DNA of 64,000 nucleotides from Alphaproteobacteria bacterium (GTDB lineage: Bacteria > Pseudomonadota > Alphaproteobacteria > Micropepsales > Micropepsaceae). The translations under genes were made by a program, and so were the position numbers. Below, one piece after another: positions 7,382-16,899 of the stretch. A model generated the notes under the pieces. That model searched no databases. It had not been told where the DNA came from and worked only from the letters and a program-made list of their open reading frames with translations. Position 1 is the stretch's first letter. Each line of letters begins with the position of its first letter. The stretch is taken from the NCBI GenBank assembly GCA_947475445.1, contig CANJLC010000001.1:62001-126000 (forward strand). Direction: 5' to 3'.

Positions 7382-8803
7382 ATGAAAAAATTTCTCTCTC
7401 TTTTTCCGGCCCTGCTGCTCAGCGCTTGCGTCGCCGCGCCGCCCACCACGCCGCAAGTCAAGGAAGTGGCGCCGCAAACGCTGGGCCTTGGCAGCGCCGC
7501 CGCGCCACGCTTCTCCGACGAATGGTGGAAAGCCTTTCACGATCCCCAAGTTGACCGGCTTGCCGCGCTCCTGGTCCAGGACAATCCCACACTGGCTGCC
7601 GCGATGGCCCGCATCCGCGCCGCGCAATCGCAGTTTTCCAGCGCCCAGGCGCAAGACATGCCCCGCCTGACCCTGGATGGGCAGGACCAGCGCGATCTTC
7701 TCTCCAAGGATTACATCATACCGCCGCCTTATGCGGGCACCTATCGCTGGTTCGGGCAGGTGGAAGCCAATCTCACCTGGAATCTGGATTTCTGGGGCAA
7801 GCAGGCTGACCTGATCGCCAGGGCGCGCAGCACTTCCGAAGCCGCTGCGCTGGATGCGCAGGCGGCGCGGCTGGCCCTGTCAGGCGCTTTCGCACAGACT
7901 TACATCAATCTCTATCTCGCCCATGTCGAAGGCGACATCGCCGATTCCACGCTCGCGGAGCGCGACGAGATTCTCAAGCTCACCCAAAGCCGCTTTGACG
8001 CTGGCCTGGAAAATGCCTCGGCGGTGGAACAGGCCAAGACGCTGGTGGCGCTGGCGCGCGTCAATCAACGCCGTGTCGCGGCCCAACGAGACATGGATAT
8101 TCACGCCATCGCTGCGCTGACGGGGCAGGGCGCCAGCGCTTATGCCACGATCACGCGGCCCACGCCCGATTTGGATACGGCGCTTCCGCTGCCCGATGCG
8201 CTTCCCGCCGACCTGCTCAGCCGCCGCCCCGACATCCTGGCGGCGCGCGCCCGGGTGGAAGCGGCCGCCAAGGGCCGTGAGGCGGCGCATGCTGCCTTCT
8301 ATCCCGACATCAACCTGGCAGCGTTCGCTGGTTTCCAGGCTATCGGTCTTTCCAATCTGCTCTCTGCCGACGCCTTCACCATGGGCGTGGGCCCCGCCAT
8401 CCATCTGCCGATATTCGACGCCGGCAAGATCCGCGCAGATTATGCCGGCGCCACGGCCGAGCTTGATGTCGCGGTGGCCGATTATAACGGCGCCGTGTTG
8501 AACGCGATCAAGCAGACCGCCGATGCCATGACACAGGTGACAAGCCTCGCCGGCCAGCGCGGCGACCAGCAGGGGGCGCTGGACAGCGCCACCCGCGCCT
8601 TCAAGCTGGCGGAAGAACGTTACAGACTCGGCCTGTCAGGCCAGATCCAGATGTTGACGGCCGAGGCCACGTTGCTGACCGCCCGCGAGCAGATGGCCAC
8701 GCTGACGGCACAGAGCGCCACCCAGCGCATCACTTTGCTTCTTTCCGTCGGCGGCGGTTTCAACCCCGCATCCACCCAAACTGCCAGTGCCACACAGGAC
8801 TAA
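7382..8803 (+). CDS. Outer-membrane efflux lipoprotein, NodT/OprM type
   Basis: A 473-residue TolC-like channel subunit. An N-terminal lipoprotein signal (LLLSACVAAPP, lipobox LSAC) anchors it in the outer membrane. Two OEP repeats are evident, with typical helical text such as WNLDFWGKQADLIARA, FAQTYINLYLAHVE, LLSRRPDILAARARVEAA and FDAGKIRADY. It starts 1 bp after marR and is followed 4 bp later by the HlyD adaptor gene, so the operon encodes a complete tripartite pump with its own outer-membrane exit. Confidence 0.92.
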   Translation: MKKFLSLFPALLLSACVAAPPTTPQVKEVAPQTLGLGSAAAPRFSDEWWKAFHDPQVDRLAALLVQDNPTLAAAMARIRAAQSQFSSAQAQDMPRLTLDGQDQRDLLSKDYIIPPPYAGTYRWFGQVEANLTWNLDFWGKQADLIARARSTSEAAALDAQAARLALSGAFAQTYINLYLAHVEGDIADSTLAERDEILKLTQSRFDAGLENASAVEQAKTLVALARVNQRRVAAQRDMDIHAIAALTGQGASAYATITRPTPDLDTALPLPDALPADLLSRRPDILAARARVEAAAKGREAAHAAFYPDINLAAFAGFQAIGLSNLLSADAFTMGVGPAIHLPIFDAGKIRADYAGATAELDVAVADYNGAVLNAIKQTADAMTQVTSLAGQRGDQQGALDSATRAFKLAEERYRLGLSGQIQMLTAEATLLTAREQMATLTAQSATQRITLLLSVGGGFNPASTQTASATQD

Positions 8804-8807
8804 TGCC

Positions 8808-9947
8808 ATGAGCGATACTCCCAACAACAGACGCCGCACGGGTTTCATGATCCTTGGGGCCGTGGTGCTGGCCGCGGGCCTGGGCTATGGGCTCTACTGG
8901 TTCTTCGATGCGCGCTTTTATGAAAGCACCGACGACGCCTATGTCGCCGGCAATGTCGTGGCCGTGACCAGCCGCGAAAGCGCCACGGTCATGGCGCTGC
9001 ATGCCGACAATACCCAGGCGGTGAAGCGCGGGCAGCTGCTGATCGAAATGGATCCCGCCGTCGCCAATGTGAATATGGCGGCGGCCAAGGCCAATCTTGC
9101 CCGCGCCGTGCGTTCGGTGCGCGGAGAATTCTCCAGCGCGGAGTCCTTTCGCGCGCAACTGGCGCAGGCGCAAGTCGCCCTCAACCAGGCGCAAAGCGAC
9201 TATGAGCGGCGCAAGGGCGCCTCTGATGGCGCCGTTTCTGGAGAAGAACTGTCCCATGCCCAGGCCGGCGTTCAGGCGGCCCAGGCCGCTGTCAGCGCCG
9301 CCAAGGGCGGGCTGGATCATGCGCTGGCACAGGTCGACGGCAGCAACATCGCCGGCAATCCGGATGTCCTGGCTGCTGAAGCGCAGTTGCGCAACGCGGC
9401 CATCGCATTGGGCCATATGCGCCTTGTCGCGCCGGTGGATGGCGTGATCGCGCAGCGCACGGTGCAAGTGGGGCAGCAGGTGGGCGCCGGAACGCCGCTG
9501 ATGGCGGTGGTGTCGCTCTCCAATGTCTGGATCGACGCCAATTTCAAGGAAGTGCAACTCGAAGACATGCGCATAGGCCAGCCCGTGACGGTCAGGGCTG
9601 ACATCTATGGCGGCAGCGTCACCTATCATGGCCGCATCCAGGGCCTGGGCGCTGGTTCGGGTAGTGCCTTTGCGCTGCTGCCGCCGCAAAATGCTTCCGG
9701 CAACTGGATCAAGATCGTCCAGCGCGTGCCTGTGCGCATTGAGCTTGATCCCAAGGAACTCGCGGATCATCCGCTGCGCGTAGGGCTTTCGGTTTCCGTG
9801 AGCGTGAATATCGCGGACAGCAGCGGCCCGACCGTCAATTCGTCGACCGGCACGGGCGTGATGACCGGCAACACGGGCGAGGACAACAGCGCGGCCACCG
9901 ACGCGATGATCGCAAAGATCCTTGCCGACAATGGAGCACATCGGTGA
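8808..9947 (+). CDS. HlyD/EmrA-family periplasmic adaptor (efflux operon 1)
   Basis: A 379-residue membrane-fusion protein. One N-terminal TM helix (FMILGAVVLAAGLGYGLYW) is followed by a split biotinyl-lipoyl domain (TDDAYVAGNVVAVTSRES ... LVAPVDGVIAQRTVQVGQQV), a coiled-coil hairpin and a beta-barrel domain (WIDANFKEVQLEDMRIGQPV, NWIKIVQRVPVRIEL), the EmrA layout. ATG 8808 is chosen over the track start 8787 because AGGA sits 8 bp upstream and the extra residues would overlap the previous stop. The stop overlaps the GTG of emrB. Confidence 0.92.
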   Translation: MSDTPNNRRRTGFMILGAVVLAAGLGYGLYWFFDARFYESTDDAYVAGNVVAVTSRESATVMALHADNTQAVKRGQLLIEMDPAVANVNMAAAKANLARAVRSVRGEFSSAESFRAQLAQAQVALNQAQSDYERRKGASDGAVSGEELSHAQAGVQAAQAAVSAAKGGLDHALAQVDGSNIAGNPDVLAAEAQLRNAAIALGHMRLVAPVDGVIAQRTVQVGQQVGAGTPLMAVVSLSNVWIDANFKEVQLEDMRIGQPVTVRADIYGGSVTYHGRIQGLGAGSGSAFALLPPQNASGNWIKIVQRVPVRIELDPKELADHPLRVGLSVSVSVNIADSSGPTVNSSTGTGVMTGNTGEDNSAATDAMIAKILADNGAHR

Positions 9948-11497
9948 GCCACCCCGGCGCGGGCGCCGCGCCGCCTCCCATGATCGGTATGCCGCTGGCG
10001 ATCACGGCGCTGGCGCTGGCGCTGGGCACCTTCATGCAGGTTCTGGACAGCACCATCGCCAATGTCTCGCTGCCCACCATCGCCGGCAATCTGGGCGCCA
10101 GCACCGACCAGGGCACCTGGGTGATTACCGCATTTGCCGTTTCCAACGGCATCGGCGTGCCGCTGACCGGCTGGCTGATGGGCCGCTATGGCGTGGTGAA
10201 GATTTTCGTCCTGTCCGTCCTGGCTTTTACCATCGCGTCTTTTCTTTGCGGCATCGCCTGGAGCCTGCCGTCGCTGATTTTCTTCCGCGTGCTGCAGGGC
10301 GGCGTCTCCGGCCCCATGATCCCCGGCTCGCAGGCGCTGCTGATTTCCATCTTCCCCGCCAACAAGCGCGCCACCGCGCTGGGCATCTGGTCCATCACCA
10401 CGCTGGTGGCGCCGATCTGCGGTCCTATCCTGGGCGGCTTTATCTCCGACAATTATCACTGGGGCTGGATATTCCTGATCAATGTACCGGTGGGACTGCT
10501 GGTCACCTTCCTGGCCTGGGGCAATCTCAAAAGCCGCGAGACACCCACCCGCTCCCTGCCGATTGATACGGTCGGGCTGGGCCTGTTGATCCTGTGGGCC
10601 GGCGCGCTTCAGGTGATGCTGGATACCGGCAAGGATTTGAACTGGTTCCAGTCCACCCAGATTGTGATCCTGGCCATTGTCGCCGCTGTGGGTTTTGTCG
10701 CTTTCCTGATCTGGGAGCTGACGGACAAGCACCCCATCGTGGACCTGACACTGTTCAAGAGCCGCAATTTTGCGCTGGGCAGCCTGGTCTTCTGCCTGGG
10801 CTATGCCGTGTTCTTCGCCAACACCTTGCTGATGCCGTTATGGCTGCAGACCCAGATCGGCTACACCGCCTTCTGGGCGGGGCTTGTTGCTGCGCCTACC
10901 GGCGCCATCGCCGTCCTGCTGACGCCCTTCACGGCGCGGATGATGAGCAGGGTGGATTCGCGCATCATCGCCACCATCGCCTTCCTGGCTTTCAGCGCGT
11001 CCTATTTCCTGCGCGCCGGCTTCACTGCCGACGCCTCCTTCTTCAATTTCGTGCTGCCGCTGCTGGTGCAGGGCATCGCCATGGCCACCTTCTTCCTGGC
11101 CATGATCACGCTGCTGCTGGACGGCATTCCCCCCCAGCGTATTCCCTCCGCCTCCGGCGTCAGCAATTTCGCGCGCATCACGGCTGGCGGATTCGCGGCG
11201 TCCATTGTCACCACCTTGTGGGACCGGCGCGAGGCGCTGCACCAGAGCCGGCTGGCGGACCATGCCACCGCCTTCAGTCCCTTGCTGCGCGGCGCGATGG
11301 AAAGCTTGCACCGCCTTGGCTTTCCAGACTTGTCCGCACAGGCCGCGCTGACCCGTTCGATGGTGGGGCAGGCCTATCTGCTGGCGACGGATGATATTTT
11401 CTATGCGTCCGGCTGGCTCTGCCTTGTGCTGATCGGCCTGATCTGGCTGTGCCGCAAGGCCAAGTCCGGCGGCGGGACTCCGGTCGCCGCCGATTGA
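9944..11497 (+). CDS. DHA2-family (EmrB/QacA) multidrug MFS transporter
   Basis: A 517-residue, 14-TM drug:H+ antiporter. Motifs: LDSTIANVSLPTIAGNLG (DHA motif D1), GWLMGRYGVVKIF (motif A), GGVSGPMIPGSQALLI (motif B), LGIWSITTLVAPICGPILGGFI (motif C), NVPVGLL. GTG 9944 overlaps the TGA of the adaptor gene, indicating translational coupling. With the OMF lipoprotein and EmrA-like adaptor it would form an envelope-spanning exporter for hydrophobic compounds. Substrate unknown; regulated by the MarR protein at the head of the operon. Confidence 0.93.
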   Translation: MSHPGAGAAPPPMIGMPLAITALALALGTFMQVLDSTIANVSLPTIAGNLGASTDQGTWVITAFAVSNGIGVPLTGWLMGRYGVVKIFVLSVLAFTIASFLCGIAWSLPSLIFFRVLQGGVSGPMIPGSQALLISIFPANKRATALGIWSITTLVAPICGPILGGFISDNYHWGWIFLINVPVGLLVTFLAWGNLKSRETPTRSLPIDTVGLGLLILWAGALQVMLDTGKDLNWFQSTQIVILAIVAAVGFVAFLIWELTDKHPIVDLTLFKSRNFALGSLVFCLGYAVFFANTLLMPLWLQTQIGYTAFWAGLVAAPTGAIAVLLTPFTARMMSRVDSRIIATIAFLAFSASYFLRAGFTADASFFNFVLPLLVQGIAMATFFLAMITLLLDGIPPQRIPSASGVSNFARITAGGFAASIVTTLWDRREALHQSRLADHATAFSPLLRGAMESLHRLGFPDLSAQAALTRSMVGQAYLLATDDIFYASGWLCLVLIGLIWLCRKAKSGGGTPVAAD

Positions 11498-11527
11498 CAC
11501 CAAACCCGGCTGGCGACCTAGTCGGGC

Positions 11528-12544
11528 ATGGTCCGGGACTCATTGATTCGCCGGTTGAGGCTTTTTGCGCAGCGCTATGGCTGGGATGGCGCGGCCGTGG
11601 CGCTGTTTGCCGTGGCGCTGGTTGCCGGTTCGGCTTCTCTGCTGTCCGGCGCGGGCAAATTCGTGGATGCCCTGGTGCCGGGCACCACGGCACTGGCTTC
11701 CGATGATCCGGCCCATGCCGGCCCTGGCCGTGCGCACCTTCCAATGTTCGAATTTGCGGCCGCCACGCATTATTCCCCGCAGGTGCTGTTCCCGGTCACA
11801 AGTCATGGTTTGCCCGACTGGCTGCAGGAGCATGTGGCGCTGGCGCGCCCGGCGGCGCCCGCCGCCCATCCCGTGATCGCTATCTGCATCGACGATCTGG
11901 GCGAAGACATTGCCGGCACCGATCGGGCGATGGCCCTGCCCAAGCAGGTGGCGCTGTCTTTCCTGCCCTATGCCGACACCACGCCTTTCCTGGCGCAGGA
12001 AGCCAAACAGATGGGCCACGTCGTTCTTGCCCATGTTCCGATGCAGGCAATTTCTCGCACCAGCCCCGGCGCCATGGCGCTGACGCTGGATGCGCCCGAC
12101 ATCACGGCGCGCCTGCTTTGGAATATCGCCCATGTGCCGGGCCTCTCCGGCATCAACAACCACGAAGGCAGCCGCTTCACCCAGGATGCCGATGCCCTGG
12201 CGCCCGTGGTGCAAGTGCTGGCGGCAAAGCATTTGTTCTTTTTTGACTCCCGCACCATTCCCGATTCCATGGTCGTCAGTGTCTCGCGCCGCTTCGGCGT
12301 GATGAGCGCCGGACGTGATATTTTCCTGGATGATACGATCAGCGAGGCCGAGGTGCGCGCACAGCTGGCGGCGCTTGTCGCCACGGCAAAACGCCAGGGC
12401 GTCGCCATTGCCATCGGCCATCCCCATAACGTGACGCTGACCATTCTCGCGGAATGGCTGGCACAGGATCATGGCGTCGAGCTGGTCACTTTGCCCGACG
12501 CAATGCAGCGTAAAATGAAAATGACGGCACTGGCTTCGCGCTGA
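11528..12544 (+). CDS. Divergent polysaccharide deacetylase family protein (DUF610-like)
   Basis: A 338-residue protein with an N-terminal membrane anchor (VALFAVALVAGSASLLSG) and an extracytoplasmic domain that starts as IAICIDDLGEDIAGTDRAM, continues FLPYADTTPFLAQEAKQMGHVVLAHVPMQ, and includes GINNHEGSRFTQD and FFDSRTIPDSMV. This is the divergent polysaccharide deacetylase (YibQ-like) family, distantly related to NodB deacetylases with a His/Asp metal site. The substrate is unknown, presumably an envelope glycan. It converges with trpE, 2 bp apart. Confidence 0.82.
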   Translation: MVRDSLIRRLRLFAQRYGWDGAAVALFAVALVAGSASLLSGAGKFVDALVPGTTALASDDPAHAGPGRAHLPMFEFAAATHYSPQVLFPVTSHGLPDWLQEHVALARPAAPAAHPVIAICIDDLGEDIAGTDRAMALPKQVALSFLPYADTTPFLAQEAKQMGHVVLAHVPMQAISRTSPGAMALTLDAPDITARLLWNIAHVPGLSGINNHEGSRFTQDADALAPVVQVLAAKHLFFFDSRTIPDSMVVSVSRRFGVMSAGRDIFLDDTISEAEVRAQLAALVATAKRQGVAIAIGHPHNVTLTILAEWLAQDHGVELVTLPDAMQRKMKMTALASR

Positions 12545-12546
12545 AG

Positions 12547-14061
12547 CTACTGCCCTTTTTTAACCGACGCGAAGCGCACGGCTTCTTCCGCCGCCGCCAT
12601 CAGGGCGCGGGCCTTGTTGACGGTTTCCTGGTATTCGGCTTCCGGCTCGCTGTCGGCCACCACGCCGCCGCCCGCCTGAACATACATGGTGCCGTCTTTC
12701 ACAAGGGCGGTGCGCAGAACGATGCAGGTGTCCATCGAGCCGTCGGCGGCGAAATAGCCAACCGCGCCGCCGTAAGGCCCGCGCTTTTCCTTTTCAAACT
12801 CGTCAATCAGCTGCATGGCGCGGATTTTGGGCGCGCCCGACAGGGTGCCGGCCGGCAATCCCGCCGACAGCGCGTCCACGGCATCGAGGCCGTCGCGGAT
12901 ATCGCCTTCGACATTGGACACCAAATGCATGACATGGCTGTAGCGTTCGATGAAGAAACTGTCGGTCACCTTGACGGCGCCGGTCTTGGCGACGCGGCCA
13001 ACATCGTTGCGGCCCAGATCCACCAGCATCAGATGCTCGGCCCGCTCCTTGGGGTCGGACATCAACTCTTCCGCCAGCGCCTTGTCTTCCTGCGTGGTCT
13101 TGCCGCGCGGGCGTGTCCCGGCGATGGGGCGGATGGTGACCTTGCCGTCCCGCAGCCGCACCAATATTTCCGGGCTTGATCCCACGATCGAAAATCCCGG
13201 CATCGCCAGGTAATACAGGAACGGCGAGGGGTTCAGCCGCCGCAGCGAGCGATAAAGCGAAAAGGGCGGCAGGGGAAAGGCGCGGCGGAAACGCTGGCTG
13301 GGCACCACCTGGAACACATCGCCGGCCTTGATGTAATCCTTGGCGCGCGCCACGACCGCGAAATATTCCTCCTTGGTCATGTTGGATTCAACCTGGGCAG
13401 CGGGCAGGCTTGCAGGCGCCGGGGCGGCTGGGGGCAAGGGCTTGTCCAGTTCCGCCAGCGCTTCGTCCAGCCGCGCGCTGGCGCGGGCATGGGCGGTCTT
13501 CGCATCCACGCCCTTTTCCGGCCAGACCGGCGTCACCAGCAATATCTCGTCCTTCACGGCGTCGAAGATCGCCAGGATGGTGGGGCGCAGCATGATGGCA
13601 TCGGGCAGGCCCAACCGGTCGGGCGGCACATTGGGCAGATGCTCGATCTGCCGCACCATGTCGTAACCCAGATAGCCGAACAGCCCCACCGCCATGGGCG
13701 GCAGGCCTTCCGGCAATGCCATTTTCGTTTCCGCGATCAAGGCGCGCAAAGAGTCGAGCGGCTTTTCCGCCAGCGGCGAGAACACATCCTTGCCGCCCAG
13801 GGCCTGGCGGTTGATTTCCGCGACATCGCCGCGGCAACGCCAGATCAGGTCCGGCTTCAGGCCGATGATGGAATAGCGACCGCGCGTCTCGCCGCCCTGC
13901 ACGCTTTCGAGCAGGAAGGCGTTTTCGCGCCCTTCGCCAAGTTTCAGGAAGGCGGAAACCGGCGTTTCCAGATCGGCGACATGACGGGCATGAAGAACCT
14001 GTGCCCGGCCTTCGTCATAGGCGCGCGCGAAAGATGCGAAATCAGGCTTGATCTCGCTCAC
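12547..14061 (-). CDS. trpE: Anthranilate synthase component I
   Basis: The 504-residue large subunit that converts chorismate to anthranilate in tryptophan synthesis. Chorismate-binding motifs are clear: IRPIAGTRPRGKT, DLGRNDVGRVAKTG, GTLSGAPKIRAMQLID, GPYGGAVGYF and VQAGGGVVADS. The N-terminal regulatory domain includes LLESVQGGETRGRYSIIG, where the LLES element contacts feedback tryptophan. No trpG is adjacent in this window. It lies 7 bp downstream of ppiD on the same strand, so the two are probably co-transcribed. No trp leader peptide is visible. Confidence 0.95.
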   Translation of the reverse strand: MSEIKPDFASFARAYDEGRAQVLHARHVADLETPVSAFLKLGEGRENAFLLESVQGGETRGRYSIIGLKPDLIWRCRGDVAEINRQALGGKDVFSPLAEKPLDSLRALIAETKMALPEGLPPMAVGLFGYLGYDMVRQIEHLPNVPPDRLGLPDAIMLRPTILAIFDAVKDEILLVTPVWPEKGVDAKTAHARASARLDEALAELDKPLPPAAPAPASLPAAQVESNMTKEEYFAVVARAKDYIKAGDVFQVVPSQRFRRAFPLPPFSLYRSLRRLNPSPFLYYLAMPGFSIVGSSPEILVRLRDGKVTIRPIAGTRPRGKTTQEDKALAEELMSDPKERAEHLMLVDLGRNDVGRVAKTGAVKVTDSFFIERYSHVMHLVSNVEGDIRDGLDAVDALSAGLPAGTLSGAPKIRAMQLIDEFEKEKRGPYGGAVGYFAADGSMDTCIVLRTALVKDGTMYVQAGGGVVADSEPEAEYQETVNKARALMAAAEEAVRFASVKKGQ

Positions 14062-14068
14062 AGGCTGC

Positions 14069-15955
14069 TCACTGCTGGCCGAGGGCGGATTGCAGCATCT
14101 GCTGGTTGACCTTCACGCCTTCGCGCAAGCGCGCGGCATTGGTGAAGGAAACAACAATGTCGCTGGCCGCCTGCTGGGAAAGCTGCGCCCGTCCACCGTC
14201 ATAAACGATGCCGGTCGCGGGCGGGTGGGCGATGCCGGTGACGCGGGCGATGATGTGGTTTGCGCCCACGCCCTGTGCCGCTTCCACCACGCCGCCGGGG
14301 GCGGCCGTGAAGATTTTCTGCACCAGCGCGGTCGAGAAGGTCGTGTCGCTGGTGCCGCGCGTGAGCCCGGGGCTCTGCTGCACGGGCACCTTCAATTCCT
14401 TTGCCACCTGCGCCAGGCTGCTCTGGCTGTTCGCCCGTGCCGCCAGTTCAAAGGCCTTCTTCGACAATGCAGTTTGCCGCTGTTCGTCCGTCCAGGCGGT
14501 CACCGCCTCGGCGCGCACCTGGTCCAGGCTTTTCAGCTTGGGCGGCGTCACGCCATTGACCTTGAGGACGTAATTTTCGCCGCTCTTGGCGGCAAAGGGA
14601 TCGCCGCTTTCGCCGCTTTCGGTGGCGAAAGCCTGGGCCAGGAATTCCGGGTCGGGGGGCAGGTCGGCGGGCTTGGTGCCATCCGGCGCCAGGCCGTTCT
14701 TGTCGATCGCCGCCAGCTTGGCGGTTTTCATGCCGGCTTTCTTGGCGGCGGCCGTCAGTTCCTCGCCGCCGCTGCTGGCGTCTTCATAGGCGTTGATGAT
14801 GTCGGTGAGCTTGCCGGCGGCCACCTGCAGCGAAAGCGCCGCGCGGATCTGCTCGCGCACGTCATCGAGCGAGCGCGAAACGCCCGGAGTGATTGCCGTC
14901 ACGCGCAGCAGCACATAGCCGCCCAGCGCCGTCTTGACGGGCTGGCTGACCTGGTTGAGCGGCAGCGAAAAAGCGGCCTCGCCGCGAACCGGATCGGCAA
15001 GGTCGGCCTTGCTGAGCACGCCCAGCGAAAGATCGGCGGGCTTGATCTTCTTTTCCGCCGCCAGCGCGTCAAATGTCTTTCCGCTTTCTATCTGGGCGCG
15101 CGCCGCCTTGGCGTCGGCCTCCTTGGCGAACTCGATCTGCTGCACATCGCGCTTCTCCGCGACTTCATAGAGGGATTTGTGCGCGGCATAATCCTGGGCG
15201 ATCATCGCCTCGGTGACGCTGGCCTGTTCCGCGACATCCTGCGGCCCGATCCGGGCGAATTCGATTTCGCGATATTCCGGCGTGGAGAAGCGGTCGGGAT
15301 GCGCCTTCACATAGGCGGCAAGCTGGGCTTCGCTGGGCGGCGGAACCGCACCCGCTGCTTCCGGCGAGACGATGACATATTCAGCGGCGCGCCGTTCGGA
15401 GACATAGGCATAAATCGCCTGGACGTAACTCTGGGGCAGGGCAAAACCGCTTCCCAGCTGGCTGGCGAGCTGGTCGCGGGTCATGTTGGCGCGCATCTCG
15501 GCCAGGAATGTATTTTCGGTATAGCCGACGCTCTGGATGAGCTGCAGGAAACTGTTCTTCTCGAATTTTCCGGTGGGCCCGCGGAAGGCGGGCTCGTTGC
15601 GGATGCCTTCGGCCAGCGTTGCGTCGTCGGTGATCAGCCCCAGCCGCCGCGCCGAATTGTCCAGCGCGGTACGGCTGATCAGCTGCTGCAGGGCGACATT
15701 GCCCAGTCCCATTTGCTGCGCCAGTTCCGGCGTGATCTCCATGCCCATCTGCTGGCCCTGGTTGCGCACGAAGGTCTTGTAGAAGCGCTGGAAGGCATCG
15801 CTGCTGATTTCCGTCGAGCCGACAGTTGCCAGCGCCGTGGACCTCATGCCGGTAAACACGTCGGCAATGCCCCAGACGACAAAGCTGAGTGCCAGCACAC
15901 CCATCAGCAGGGAGGCGACCCAGGATGTCGAAATACGGTGCAACCATTGCATCAT
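14069..15955 (-). CDS. ppiD: PpiD-type membrane-anchored periplasmic chaperone / peptidyl-prolyl isomerase
   Basis: A 628-residue SurA/PpiD-like protein. One N-terminal TM helix (SLLMGVLALSFVVWGIADVF, residues 14-33) anchors a large periplasmic region: a SurA_N-like helical domain (VGSTEISSDAFQRFYKTF...), a parvulin-like segment around residues 240-350 and a C-terminal helical part. PpiD helps newly exported proteins fold as they leave SecYEG. The parvulin domain looks degenerate, so isomerase activity is doubtful. Divergent from tpiA across 132 bp, a common alphaproteobacterial arrangement. Confidence 0.88.
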   Translation of the reverse strand: MMQWLHRISTSWVASLLMGVLALSFVVWGIADVFTGMRSTALATVGSTEISSDAFQRFYKTFVRNQGQQMGMEITPELAQQMGLGNVALQQLISRTALDNSARRLGLITDDATLAEGIRNEPAFRGPTGKFEKNSFLQLIQSVGYTENTFLAEMRANMTRDQLASQLGSGFALPQSYVQAIYAYVSERRAAEYVIVSPEAAGAVPPPSEAQLAAYVKAHPDRFSTPEYREIEFARIGPQDVAEQASVTEAMIAQDYAAHKSLYEVAEKRDVQQIEFAKEADAKAARAQIESGKTFDALAAEKKIKPADLSLGVLSKADLADPVRGEAAFSLPLNQVSQPVKTALGGYVLLRVTAITPGVSRSLDDVREQIRAALSLQVAAGKLTDIINAYEDASSGGEELTAAAKKAGMKTAKLAAIDKNGLAPDGTKPADLPPDPEFLAQAFATESGESGDPFAAKSGENYVLKVNGVTPPKLKSLDQVRAEAVTAWTDEQRQTALSKKAFELAARANSQSSLAQVAKELKVPVQQSPGLTRGTSDTTFSTALVQKIFTAAPGGVVEAAQGVGANHIIARVTGIAHPPATGIVYDGGRAQLSQQAASDIVVSFTNAARLREGVKVNQQMLQSALGQQ

Positions 15956-16087
15956 GGCGGGGATACTCGTTGGGTAGCGTTGAAAGGCGGCGGATGATAG
16001 GGAGGGGGGCCTGTCAGGGCAAGCCGCGATTCCGGGCAGGAATCAGGGTTTTTCGAGGGTCTGAGCGGTTCAAAAGGGGCGGAGACG

Positions 16088-16828
16088 ATGCGCCAGTTGG
16101 TGGCTGGAAACTGGAAGATGAACGGGCTTGCGGCCAGCCTGTCCGAATTGAACGCCCTGAAGGCCGGTCTGGGCAGCGCGCCCTGCGATGTCCTGGTCTG
16201 CCCGCCTGCCACCCTGATTGCCCAGGCCGCCTGGGCCGTGAAAGGCGCTTTCGCGCTGGGCGGACAGGATTGCAGCACACAAGTCTCCGGCGCCTTCACG
16301 GGTGATATCAGCGCGCAGATGCTCAAGGACGCCGGTGCCAGCGCCGTGATTGTGGGCCATTCCGAACGCCGCCAGGGTCATGGCGAAAGCGACGCGCTGG
16401 TTGCGGCAAAGGCCAGCGCCGCCTGGGAAGCGGGCCTCACCGCCATCATTTGTGTGGGCGAAACAGAAAGCCAGCGCGACGCCGGCAAGGCCGAAGCCAT
16501 CTGCCAGGGCCAGATCGCGGGCAGCGTGCCCAAATCCGCCTGCGCCGCCAACACCGCCATCGCCTATGAGCCGGTCTGGGCCATCGGCACGGGCAAGACT
16601 CCCACCTCTGCCGAGATCGCGGCGATGCATGCCCATATCCGAAAATGCCTGGTCGCGGCGCTGGGGGAAGAAGGCAGGGGCATGCGCATCCTGTATGGCG
16701 GCTCGGTCAAACCTTCCAATGCCGCGGAAATTTTAAACCTTCCGGAAATAGGTGGCGCCCTGGTCGGCGGCGCCAGCCTCAAAGCCTCTGATTTTCTGGC
16801 CATAATTGCCGGTGTTAAGCCGCTTTAA
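16088..16828 (+). CDS. tpiA: Triosephosphate isomerase
   Basis: A 246-residue cytosolic glycolytic enzyme interconverting dihydroxyacetone phosphate and glyceraldehyde 3-phosphate. Landmarks: GNWKMNG with the catalytic Lys, VGHSERR with the catalytic His, [11 protein letters not shown] with the catalytic Glu, followed by loop 6, and YGGSVKPSN phosphate binding. Full length. It is followed 71 bp later by a response-regulator-like gene and then secG; tpiA-secG-pyrG is a conserved order in alphaproteobacteria. Confidence 0.96.
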   Translation: MRQLVAGNWKMNGLAASLSELNALKAGLGSAPCDVLVCPPATLIAQAAWAVKGAFALGGQDCSTQVSGAFTGDISAQMLKDAGASAVIVGHSERRQGHGESDALVAAKASAAWEAGLTAIICVGETESQRDAGKAEAICQGQIAGSVPKSACAANTAIAYEPVWAIGTGKTPTSAEIAAMHAHIRKCLVAALGEEGRGMRILYGGSVKPSNAAEILNLPEIGGALVGGASLKASDFLAIIAGVKPL

Positions 16829-16899
16829 CCAAACATTTCGACCACTCCTTAATATCGCGGGCCCATTCTGATCCCAGCACGCAGAAGGTGGTGGGTGTA

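Noticed and set aside
14048-15997. 649-aa plus-strand ORF opposite ppiD
   Set aside because: Antisense to the clear PpiD frame; low-complexity composition, no conserved motif.
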